Position numbers and translations under genes: made by a program. Under the pieces are notes generated by a model. The model saw only the letters and a program-made list of their open reading frames with translations. It ran no database searches and was not told where the DNA came from. Below, piece after piece: positions 9,189-15,869 of a DNA stretch of 64,000 nt (positions are counted from its first letter, which is position 1; each line of letters opens with the position of its first letter). Source of the DNA: Polaromonas glacialis (GTDB lineage: Bacteria > Pseudomonadota > Gammaproteobacteria > Burkholderiales > Burkholderiaceae_C); NCBI RefSeq assembly GCF_000709345.1, contig NZ_KL448323.1, positions 456,884 through 520,883 of the forward strand. The letters are read 5' to 3'.

Positions 9189-9434
9189 ATGAGTATGTTG
9201 AGAATGAACTCCGTCAAGGAGGAGACCGGGCACCGTTCACACGCTTCGATTTATATGGCCATCAAGAAGGGACTGTTCACCCAGCCCGTGCCTATCGGCG
9301 AGCGTTCCGTGGGCTGGCCGGATTACGAGGTTTCGGCCATCAATCGGGCGCGCATCGCAGGCCAGACCGACGAGCAGATCAAGGCGCTGGTGAACCGCCT
9401 TCACGCCCAGCGTACCGCCCTGGTGCAGGCATAA
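9189..9434 (+). CDS. AlpA-like prophage regulator / excisionase
   Basis: An 81-aa protein with a MerR-like AlpA winged helix: VKEETGHRSHASIYMAIKKGLF followed by GWPDYEVSAINRARIAGQTD, the usual AlpA phrase that ends in a helix binding the minor groove. In P4 and CP4-57 such proteins activate int or act as directionality factors. It opens the rightward regulatory block. An inverted repeat GTTGGC (9132-9137) / GCCAAC (9165-9170) with inner GCGCG lies before it and may be an operator. ATGs at 9189 and 9195 are both possible. Confidence 0.85.
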   Translation: MSMLRMNSVKEETGHRSHASIYMAIKKGLFTQPVPIGERSVGWPDYEVSAINRARIAGQTDEQIKALVNRLHAQRTALVQA

Positions 9435-9439
9435 AGGGG

Positions 9440-10264
9440 ATGGCCATGAACACGACCATGACGCTTTCCCCGCAGCCTGATTGTTCCAATCAGGAACCGA
9501 CCATGACCAGCCTTGAGCAGGTGGACTTCATCAATGCCCACCGCAAGGAGCAGGCAGAAGCCGCTGGTGCACCCTTTCCATCAAAGGGCCATGCCAAACT
9601 GGAACACCCGGACTTCATGAAGAAGGTGCCGGAAGTTCTTGGTGAAGAAACAGCTCGGAAATTTTTCGGAGCTGCTTTTTATGCAAATGGCACTGGCGGG
9701 CAGTTGCGCCGGCCCATTTACACCTTCCCCAAGCGCGAAGCCTGTCTAATGGCCATGAGCTACAGCTACGACTTGCAGGCCAAGGTGTTTGACCGGATGA
9801 CGGCGCTCGAAGCCAAGCCCGCGCCCGCCGCGCCTGCCGCTCTGTCCACACTGGACATTCTCACGCTGGCCATAGAAAGCGAAAAGGGCCGGCTTGAGGC
9901 CGTGGCCCAACTTGCCATCGCCGCGCCCGCCATCGCACACCTTCAAGCGGTTCAGTCTAGCAAAGACGACTTCACATTTCGGGAAATGGCACTAATTTTG
10001 CAGGAGCACGGCTACCGCGTGGGCCGCAATCGCCTGATGGACGTTCTTCGCCGCGCTGGCGTGCTGGTGAAGGCGTCCAACCTGCCGATGCAGGACTACC
10101 GCGAGCGCGGCTACTTCCGAATTGTCCAGTCCATCCGCGAATCTTCCAGCGGGCGTACCCACATTGACCTGACAGCCTACATGACGGGCAAGGGGCACAA
10201 CTGGTTGATAAAGGTCTTCGACAAGATATTGCTGAAGGCAGAAAAGATGGGCGGTGCAACGTGA
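9440..10264 (+). CDS. Phage antirepressor, Rha-like N-terminus and KilAC-type C-terminus
   Basis: A 274-aa protein. Residues about 30-120 (HPDFMKKVPEVLGE... RRPIYTFPKREACLMAMSYSY) resemble the Rha domain of phage regulators, and about 175-265 (FREMALILQEHGYRVGRNRLMDVLRRAGV... GYFRIVQ) form the ANT/KilAC domain. Such proteins usually bind repressors or act in early phage regulation. It starts 5 bp after the AlpA-like gene, so the two are likely cotranscribed. A Pro/Ala linker joins the two domains. Confidence 0.85.
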   Translation: MAMNTTMTLSPQPDCSNQEPTMTSLEQVDFINAHRKEQAEAAGAPFPSKGHAKLEHPDFMKKVPEVLGEETARKFFGAAFYANGTGGQLRRPIYTFPKREACLMAMSYSYDLQAKVFDRMTALEAKPAPAAPAALSTLDILTLAIESEKGRLEAVAQLAIAAPAIAHLQAVQSSKDDFTFREMALILQEHGYRVGRNRLMDVLRRAGVLVKASNLPMQDYRERGYFRIVQSIRESSSGRTHIDLTAYMTGKGHNWLIKVFDKILLKAEKMGGAT

Positions 10265-10540
10265 GCCGACTGTCGATCCTTAGCCGCGCTGTGCAGTGCG
10301 CCCACATCCGGGCTGCACTGATGACGCCCATAAAAAAAGCCGCCGGGGGCTTCGAGACCACCACGGCGACCGCATCACAGAACGCTGCAGATTTTATCGC
10401 CGCTGGCGCCCGTCAGGCAAGCGCTGGAGCCACTTTTCGCCCCATCCCTTGCGCCGGCATAGACCAGCCCGGCCAGAGGGCTGCGCAGCGCTGCAAAAAT
10501 CGCCACACGGCACTGAAATGCTGTGCTACATTTTGCCTAT

Positions 10541-10618
10541 CCCCGATTTGCGGGGCTGGTGCTCGTAACACCGTTATTGATTCCGGGGTCTATACCGCCA
10601 CCTCAAGCGCGGTTTTTT
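10541..10618 (+). ncRNA. Candidate structured immunity-type RNA ending in a terminator
   Basis: Three stems follow each other: CCCCG/CGGGG (10541-10555), GGTG/CACC (about 10557-10572) and ACCGC/GCGGT (10594-10613) with a TTTTTT tail. A short structured transcript that stops early before downstream replication genes is how P4 makes its CI immunity RNA, and the setting is the same here. An open frame spans 10261-10980 across it, but its composition looks non-coding before 10765. Promoter and function are inferred. Confidence 0.4.
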
Positions 10619-10709
10619 CACGTCCGAATACTTTGGTTTACGGGCGGGATGGGCTTGTCCGTGAGGCTGGCCGCATGGCGGAATCCATGTTACGAACATC
10701 CCGTCCACC

Positions 10710-10731
10710 TGCTGCTTGTCGTAAAGCAGCA
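10710..10731 (+). promoter_or_regulatory. 8-bp hairpin in the leader of the 10765 gene
   Basis: TGCTGCTT (10710-10717) pairs perfectly with AAGCAGCA (10724-10731) around 6 nt, 33 bp before the ATG at 10765. It has no T tract, so it more likely affects translation or RNA processing than termination. Confidence 0.5.
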
Positions 10732-10764
10732 AGTGGTTTTCAGTCTCATTCCGGAGCCGAAACC

Positions 10765-10980
10765 ATGACCACGGTCAACACCCTCACCACGCCCAAATCG
10801 GGCAACACCTCCCCGCTGGCACGTCAGCAAGCCATCGAGAACGCCCTCACCACGGCGCTGTACTTCATCCGCTTGCCGCATACCGAATCGGGCCTCAAGG
10901 CTGCGACAGGCCGCGCCATCCGCGCCGCGTCCATGCTCAAGCAGGCTTGCAGCGAAGCCGCCGCCAGCGAGAGGGCTTGA
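10765..10980 (+). CDS. Small hypothetical protein of the regulatory block
   Basis: I place the start at ATG 10765 (MTTVNTLTTPKSGNTSPLA), preceded by CCGGAG at 8 nt spacing, giving 71 aa. The same frame is open back to a GTG at 10261, but the extra 168 residues are Arg/Cys/Ala-rich, cross a stem-loop RNA candidate and look untranslated; P4-like satellites often have an Ash-like annotated frame in that place. The helical C-terminus (AIENALTTALYFIRLPHTESGLKAATG) resembles small helical phage proteins, without a firm match. Confidence 0.55.
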   Translation: MTTVNTLTTPKSGNTSPLARQQAIENALTTALYFIRLPHTESGLKAATGRAIRAASMLKQACSEAAASERA

Positions 10981-10982
10981 GC

Positions 10983-11384
10983 ATGACCGCTAAAAACATT
11001 CCAGTTGCACAAGCTCGACAAGAATTTGACATTCATGCGAGAGGCGATGAGTACCTCAGTCTGGCCGCGTGGAAATCGTCCGCGCAGGTGCGCATCCAAA
11101 TATTCACCTCCGTCATCTTGGCCACTGCCACGGGCGACGCAGAAAGGCGGCAATTTGGGAACGCGACCATTGCGCTTGACCCGGAGGCCGTCGCCGCCAT
11201 AACCGCCGCCATCGGTCAGGTGCATAAAGCCATCACCGGCTCCACGGCAGTCTGGCTGCCCGGCGCCGAAGAAGTGCAGGAGCGCCTTCCGGCCGCCCGG
11301 CGTGACCAGCCCCTTCAAAATTTCCTGAAGACGTTGGGCGACTACCCCGAAGTCAAGGATGGGGGTTGCCATGGCACGCTCTAG
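10983..11384 (+). CDS. Hypothetical element protein
   Basis: A 133-aa soluble protein starting at ATG 10983 just after the preceding stop; an earlier in-frame start at 10947 would overlap the neighbour by 34 bases. I see no known domain. It overlaps the start of the replication gene by 14-26 bases, so translation of the block is probably coupled. The central region (ALDPEAVAAITAAIGQVHKAI) is predicted helical by eye. Confidence 0.6.
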   Translation: MTAKNIPVAQARQEFDIHARGDEYLSLAAWKSSAQVRIQIFTSVILATATGDAERRQFGNATIALDPEAVAAITAAIGQVHKAITGSTAVWLPGAEEVQERLPAARRDQPLQNFLKTLGDYPEVKDGGCHGTL

Positions 11385-12210
11385 GAACATCAAACCGGGC
11401 TTTTTTACGAACGATGTGCTGGGAGAATTGCCTGCGCTGACTCGTTTGATGTTCGCTGGCATCTGGACGCTTTGCGACCGCGAGGGGCGCCTTGAGGACC
11501 GACCCAAGAAAATCCGGGCCGAGACGCTGCCCTATGACGTGTGCGACGCGGATGAGATGCTGCAGAGCCTTGAAAAAGCTGGGTTTCTCCACCGATACGA
11601 AGCTGACGGGCAACGTGTCATTCAGGTTCTTGCATGGCACAAGCACCAGAATCCCCACGTCAAAGAAGCGGCCAGCACCCTGCCACCACCGGGCGGCGTC
11701 ACTGCCTTACCAGAAGAAGCACCAGACAAGAACAGTTCTAGCACCGGACAAGCACCAGACGACACACTGCCTTTACCGGCGCTAGCCGGGCTGATTCCTG
11801 ATTCCTTGTTACTGATTCCTGATTCCTTGATAAAGAGCACGCGCAAGCTGCGTGCTGTCTCTCTCGAAATTTCATTGACCGAATACCTGGAGCGCTGCAA
11901 GGCAGAAAGCAAGAAACCCATTCCTGCCGACCATGCCATCCATGCCTATTGCCTTGACGCAACCATCACTGACGACATGCTTCAGATTGCTTGGCTGGTC
12001 TTCAAAGACCGGCACCTGACCAACCCGACGGCCAAGAAGTACACCGACTGGCCAGCGGCTTTTGCAAACAGCATCAAAGACCGTTGGTACCGCCTGTGGA
12101 GCGTGGATGCGCAAGGGCAAATCGCCTGGACCGCCAATGGCTTACAAGAAAAGCTGGTCATCGAAAACCGGATGAACGAAGCCAAGGAGCCCGACCATGC
12201 ACCCGCGTGA
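11371..12210 (+). CDS. Phage-type replication protein (DNA-binding initiator)
   Basis: About 279 aa. The N-terminus MARSRNIKPGFFTNDVLGELPALTR... FAGIWTLCDREGRLEDRP is the winged-helix start typical of phage replication proteins of the O/DnaT-like class; the middle is a Pro/Ser linker with a duplicated phrase (IPDSLLLIPDSLI), and the C-terminus (YLERCKAESKKPIPADHAIHAYC ... WPAAFANSIKDRWYRLW) resembles DnaT-like loader domains. It overlaps the DnaB-like helicase gene by 14 bases, so the pair likely starts element replication: origin recognition and helicase loading. ATG 11359 is an alternative start. Confidence 0.75.
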   Translation: MARSRNIKPGFFTNDVLGELPALTRLMFAGIWTLCDREGRLEDRPKKIRAETLPYDVCDADEMLQSLEKAGFLHRYEADGQRVIQVLAWHKHQNPHVKEAASTLPPPGGVTALPEEAPDKNSSSTGQAPDDTLPLPALAGLIPDSLLLIPDSLIKSTRKLRAVSLEISLTEYLERCKAESKKPIPADHAIHAYCLDATITDDMLQIAWLVFKDRHLTNPTAKKYTDWPAAFANSIKDRWYRLWSVDAQGQIAWTANGLQEKLVIENRMNEAKEPDHAPA

Positions 12211-13564
12211 ATTCATGCCGGAAGCTTTGCCCTGGTCCCCGGAAGCGGAAACGAGCGTGCTGGGCGCCCTGATGCTCGAAAGCACGGCCTGGGACAGCGT
12301 GGGCGACCTGTTGACCTCTGAGCACTTCTTCGACGCCCGCAACGGCCGCATTTTCACTGCCGTTGCGGGGCTTGTTGCGGCATCCAAGCCAGCCGACATC
12401 GTGACGGTGTTCGACCAGTTGCAGGCATCGGCCAGCGGGGAAGGAGTGGACCTTGCCATGCTGGACCAGATAGCGCAGTTCGTGCCCAGCGCCGGCAACT
12501 TGCGCCGCTACGCTGAAATCGTGGCCGAACGCGCGCTGATGCGCAGCCTGATACGTGCCGCCGATGAGGTCAAGTCCATCGCCGGCGACACCAGCGTGCC
12601 GGTGGAGAGCCGCCTGGACAAGGCGCAAGGCTTGCTGCAGGCGCTGCAGGTCAAGAAGTCCCGCCAAATGCCCACGGTAATTGCCGACACCATCGTGGGG
12701 CTGTTGGACCGCGTAGAGCGCTTGGCGGACGGCACCGCCGTGCCGGGCATCCCCACGGGCATCCCATCGCTGGACCGGATGCTGGGCGGCGGCTTCAAGC
12801 CCGGCAAGCAGGTCATCATCGCGGCGCGTCCATCTGTCGGCAAATCCTCCCTGGCCGAGCAGTTGTGCATCAACTTGGCGCGCGCCGGCCACCCGGCGGC
12901 CATGTTCTCGCAGGAAATGAGCAAGGAGGAGTTGACAGAACGGGCGGTGGCGAACATCGGCCGCATTGCGATGGACCGTCTGCTGTCCGGACAACTGGAG
13001 CAACACGAATGGAGTCGGATGACCGAGTCCATGGAGGTGATGCGCAACCTGCCGCTGTACCTCGATGACCAGCCCGCCCTGACGCTCTCCGACATATCGG
13101 CCAAGGCCCGGATGCTCAAGCGCCAGCACGGCATCAAGCTCATCGCCATCGACTACCTGCAGCTCTGCGCCGCCGGCAAGGCCACGGACAGCCGCCATCA
13201 CCAGATTGAGGAAATGAGCCGGGGGCTGAAGAACTTGGCCCGCCAGCTCGACATCACCATTGTGACGCTGAGCCAGCTCAACCGCGAGGTGGAAAAGCGC
13301 ACGAGCGGCCGACCCATCCTGAGCGACCTGAAGGAGTCCGGCGCCATCGAAGAGGACGCCGATGTGGTCATCCTGCTGAGCTGTTACAGCGCCAATCCCG
13401 AAGGCGCCAACGTGATTGCCTGCGATGTACCGAAGAACCGCCAAGGGCGTGTAGGCGAGCTGGCGCTGAGCTTTGAAGGCAGGTACCAGCTTTGGCAGGA
13501 AAGCAGTGCGCCCTTGCAGGTCAGGAAGACGGCCAGCGGCAAGCGATATACCGATGAAGCGTGA
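12197..13564 (+). CDS. Replicative DNA helicase, DnaB-like
   Basis: A 455-aa hexameric helicase of the DnaB family. The N-terminal domain is seen in PEAETSVLGALMLES..FFDARNGRIFTAV; the RecA-like domain starts near residue 180 with IPTGIPSLDRMLGGGFKPG, Walker A ARPSVGKSS (about 210-218), Walker B IKLIAIDYLQL, and the Arg finger region near LKESGAIEEDADVVILL. It is shorter than chromosomal DnaB but complete. Together with the preceding initiator it should give the element autonomous replication. Confidence 0.92.
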   Translation: MHPREFMPEALPWSPEAETSVLGALMLESTAWDSVGDLLTSEHFFDARNGRIFTAVAGLVAASKPADIVTVFDQLQASASGEGVDLAMLDQIAQFVPSAGNLRRYAEIVAERALMRSLIRAADEVKSIAGDTSVPVESRLDKAQGLLQALQVKKSRQMPTVIADTIVGLLDRVERLADGTAVPGIPTGIPSLDRMLGGGFKPGKQVIIAARPSVGKSSLAEQLCINLARAGHPAAMFSQEMSKEELTERAVANIGRIAMDRLLSGQLEQHEWSRMTESMEVMRNLPLYLDDQPALTLSDISAKARMLKRQHGIKLIAIDYLQLCAAGKATDSRHHQIEEMSRGLKNLARQLDITIVTLSQLNREVEKRTSGRPILSDLKESGAIEEDADVVILLSCYSANPEGANVIACDVPKNRQGRVGELALSFEGRYQLWQESSAPLQVRKTASGKRYTDEA

Positions 13565-13622
13565 ATCCGCGAAGCATTCACCCAGAACTTTCGACCCACA
13601 ACCAAAACACCTGAAAAACGTC

Positions 13623-13880
13623 ATGAATATCATCAAACGCACCTGCGCGACCTGCTGCGCCTTCAACCCAGCCCCACATGGTGATGACCCGGCCTGCCTG
13701 AACCTGACTTTCATCACCGAGCACCACGGGACGCAGCAAGCCGTCGGCCGTGACCCCGGCCCTGCTGACTGGTGCCCCAGCCACATGACGCACAAGGAGG
13801 ACAGGGCAGAAGATGTCGCCATCGCTGGGTTCTGGCAGCGCCTGGGGATTGAGCCGAAACGAGGACGCCTTCCCGACTGA
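13623..13880 (+). CDS. Small cysteine-rich protein, putative zinc binding
   Basis: The 85-aa form from ATG 13623 begins MNIIKRTCATCCAFNP and contains CxxCC, a later Cys and a DWCPSH motif, suggesting a small zinc ribbon. A longer frame with ATG 13554 would overlap the helicase stop and add 23 residues without Cys. This kind of protein often follows dnaB-like genes in phage-like islands. Function unknown. Confidence 0.6.
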   Translation: MNIIKRTCATCCAFNPAPHGDDPACLNLTFITEHHGTQQAVGRDPGPADWCPSHMTHKEDRAEDVAIAGFWQRLGIEPKRGRLPD

Positions 13881-13904
13881 CCCGGCGCAACTCCAAGGCC
13901 CAAG

Positions 13905-13927
13905 GCCCGCCATCGTGCGGGCTTTGT
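13905..13927 (+). terminator. Rho-independent terminator ending the replication block
   Basis: GCCCGC (13905-13910) pairs with GCGGGC (13917-13922) around 6 nt, followed by TTTGTTG. It stands 25 bp after the small cysteine-rich gene. Confidence 0.7.
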
Positions 13928-14096
13928 TGCGTCTGGTGCTGCATGAACACGAAGAAAAAATTCTCCGCATGTTCACCGCCGGGCCGGGCCTATGAGGGAG
14001 TTTCCACAGCAGTAATGCCTGCTTCGACCAGTTACCGTCGCACACGAGCTGCTGGCTAACGGCGACGACTTGGGGGTATAGCCCGGCAGTTGTTGG

Positions 14097-14127
14097 TTTG
14101 GAAAACAAGTTTCTCGATTTGGAAAAC
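14097..14127 (+). promoter_or_regulatory. Two TTTGGAAAAC direct repeats exactly 21 bp apart
   Basis: Copies at 14097-14106 and 14118-14127 are spaced two helical turns apart and lie 60-90 bp before the XRE-type regulator gene. They are a good candidate for its operator. Confidence 0.5.
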
Positions 14128-14187
14128 GTCGCTCTGTTCGATGCGTGCCATTGCCGATGATGGCGGCTCAACCACTCAAAAGCTGCC

Positions 14188-14946
14188 ATGCCACACCCTG
14201 AAAATGTCCTGCAATCCATGGTGCCCCAGCTCGTTCCTGAAAACCGGGCTTCAAACCCGGCACTGCCGGCGACGGAAGTCCTTGATCCCGATGCTGAAGG
14301 CGACGACGCCGATACCGAGCCCATGAAGGGAATGAAAAGCCGATCCAACAAAGCCTTGCGGCTGGGCATTGGGCAGCGCATTGTTGCTGCGCGTGAAATG
14401 AACGGACTAACGCAAGCCGAACTGGCGCAGGCGCTGGGCTTTGCCAACAGCACCCAGCTCTGCTTGTGGGAGCAGTGCAAGCGAGTTCCGCCGCTGCACT
14501 TTGTCAGCCTTTTGTCTGCCGCCCTGGCCGTTTCAACGGACTGGCTTTTGGGCCTGGATGAAGCGCCCGAGCGGGACAGCGCCATGGCCGCGCGCAATGC
14601 GACCGTGCGCCGCATGACTGGCCTGCTGGAGCGCAATGCACAGGCGATTGCCGATGTGCTGCTGGAGACGCACCGCTTCGACCCGACTCCAATGCTTCGG
14701 AATACCCGTGTCTGCACCCTGGTGCTGGAATTGTGCAGCGGCGTGGAGCAATACCGCGCAAGGAACGCTGACGCCTTTGATGACACAGCCTGCAGCGCCT
14801 TGCTGCTGCGCACAGCACGCGACGCCCGCGAAGCCATCGAAGGCGTGGCTGCCGCCATGAACCGTGCTGAATTTCGCATTGAGCACGCCATGCGCAAAGG
14901 ACGCCAAGCCCTGAGCAGCGCCCCCCAGCCGGGAGCCGCCGCGTGA
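14188..14946 (+). CDS. XRE-family helix-turn-helix regulator
   Basis: A 252-aa protein with a Cro/C1-type HTH at about residues 58-115: GIGQRIVAAREMNGLTQAELAQALGFANSTQLCLWEQCKR. The C-terminal half is helical, with no recognised sensor domain. Two direct repeats spaced 21 bp lie upstream. The gene opens a four-gene rightward run (14188-17933) with overlapping or closely spaced genes, so it may control that run. The disordered first 50 residues make the exact start uncertain; ATG 14323 or later is possible. Confidence 0.8.
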   Translation: MPHPENVLQSMVPQLVPENRASNPALPATEVLDPDAEGDDADTEPMKGMKSRSNKALRLGIGQRIVAAREMNGLTQAELAQALGFANSTQLCLWEQCKRVPPLHFVSLLSAALAVSTDWLLGLDEAPERDSAMAARNATVRRMTGLLERNAQAIADVLLETHRFDPTPMLRNTRVCTLVLELCSGVEQYRARNADAFDDTACSALLLRTARDAREAIEGVAAAMNRAEFRIEHAMRKGRQALSSAPQPGAAA

Positions 14947-15209
14947 TCCGCTTTTTCTCGATAGGCCGCGCCAAGCCACGACCCACGATTCAATCCTTTC
15001 ATCGCGCGGACAGGCCAGCGCCTGCCGCATTTCTGCCCAAACCGCCTACCGCACCGGCAGACCCAGCCATCACACAGGAAACCCCCTTCGCCATGAATTT
15101 CACCGCCCCATCCCCAGCCGTCCCCGCCCGCGTGTTCGCCCCAATCCGCCTGGGCGACGCCTCGCCAGTTCATTCCAGCGTCATCGAGCGCCATGCACTG
15201 GCCTTCTGA
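14943..15209 (+). CDS. Hypothetical protein, proline-rich
   Basis: An 88-aa Pro/Ala-rich basic protein whose GTG start overlaps the preceding stop (GTGA). No domain is recognised. The overlap and the reading direction support translation, but its low complexity keeps confidence moderate. It ends 9 bp before the next start. Confidence 0.45.
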   Translation: MIRFFSIGRAKPRPTIQSFHRADRPAPAAFLPKPPTAPADPAITQETPFAMNFTAPSPAVPARVFAPIRLGDASPVHSSVIERHALAF

Positions 15210-15218
15210 GATACCACC

Positions 15219-15821
15219 GTGCGCAACTTGGCCAGCCGGTGCGCCGCTGCCCTGGAGCAACTGGTCCGCGAAAACGCCTACAGCCACTTCGCAAGCACTG
15301 CTATCGAAGCCGCACAGGCCGATGGCGACACGCCCGCTGCATGGCTGCAGCACACAATGCACGCGCTTGAAGCCGAGACTGCACTGGCGAAGATCGAGCG
15401 TACCCGGCACGATGCCCGCGTGAAAGCCCGGACAGACCGGCTGCAGCCCTTGAAATCGGCTGTGTCGGCGCGACTGACGGCTTGTGAAGTTGAGGGTCCG
15501 CGTCTGGCCGAAAAAGTTCGGCTTGCCGAGGCGACGCCGTTCGGACACCAGTCGCCGAGCGCGTACCAGCGCTTGATTGAAGCTGGCCTGACGCACGCGC
15601 AAATCAAGCTGACGGGCGTGGAAAACCCGGTGAGTCAGACCGAAAAAGACGTTCAGGCCGCAAAGGACCGGATTGCCGTGCTGCAGGCCGAACTGCCCGC
15701 CCTGCGTGCGTTCTCTGCTGATCCGCTCTGCAGCCCGGCGCACCTGGAAGGCCTTGTCGGCTTTGAAGCCCTCATTGCAGCGTCTCAAAACTTCATTGAA
15801 GAACAAGCGCCAAGCCAATAA
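15219..15821 (+). CDS. Hypothetical protein with coiled-coil segments
   Basis: A 200-aa mostly helical protein starting at GTG 15219. Heptad-like stretches occur at about 50-110 (LEAETALAKIERTRHDARVK) and 150-170 (VQAAKDRIAVLQAELPALR). A LIEAGLTHAQIKLTGVENPV stretch recalls short phage scaffold or tail-assembly proteins, but I cannot name a family. It lies in the same run as the large membrane/transglycosylase-like protein, 48 bp before it, so a morphogenesis-type role is possible. Confidence 0.6.
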   Translation: MRNLASRCAAALEQLVRENAYSHFASTAIEAAQADGDTPAAWLQHTMHALEAETALAKIERTRHDARVKARTDRLQPLKSAVSARLTACEVEGPRLAEKVRLAEATPFGHQSPSAYQRLIEAGLTHAQIKLTGVENPVSQTEKDVQAAKDRIAVLQAELPALRAFSADPLCSPAHLEGLVGFEALIAASQNFIEEQAPSQ

Positions 15822-15869
15822 ACGACGCTGGCACGGCCTGCACCGTCGTGTCTTTGGACTGGATCAAAA

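Noticed and set aside
10261..10764. Upstream part of a 239-codon open frame before the small gene at 10765
   Set aside because: Arg/Cys/Ala-rich composition, overlap with several stem-loops and a terminator-like stem, and a much better ribosome site at 10765. I treat it as a regulatory leader.
12158..13903. 581-codon minus-strand open frame opposite the DnaB-like gene
   Set aside because: The plus strand encodes an unmistakable helicase; the minus frame is an antisense artefact.
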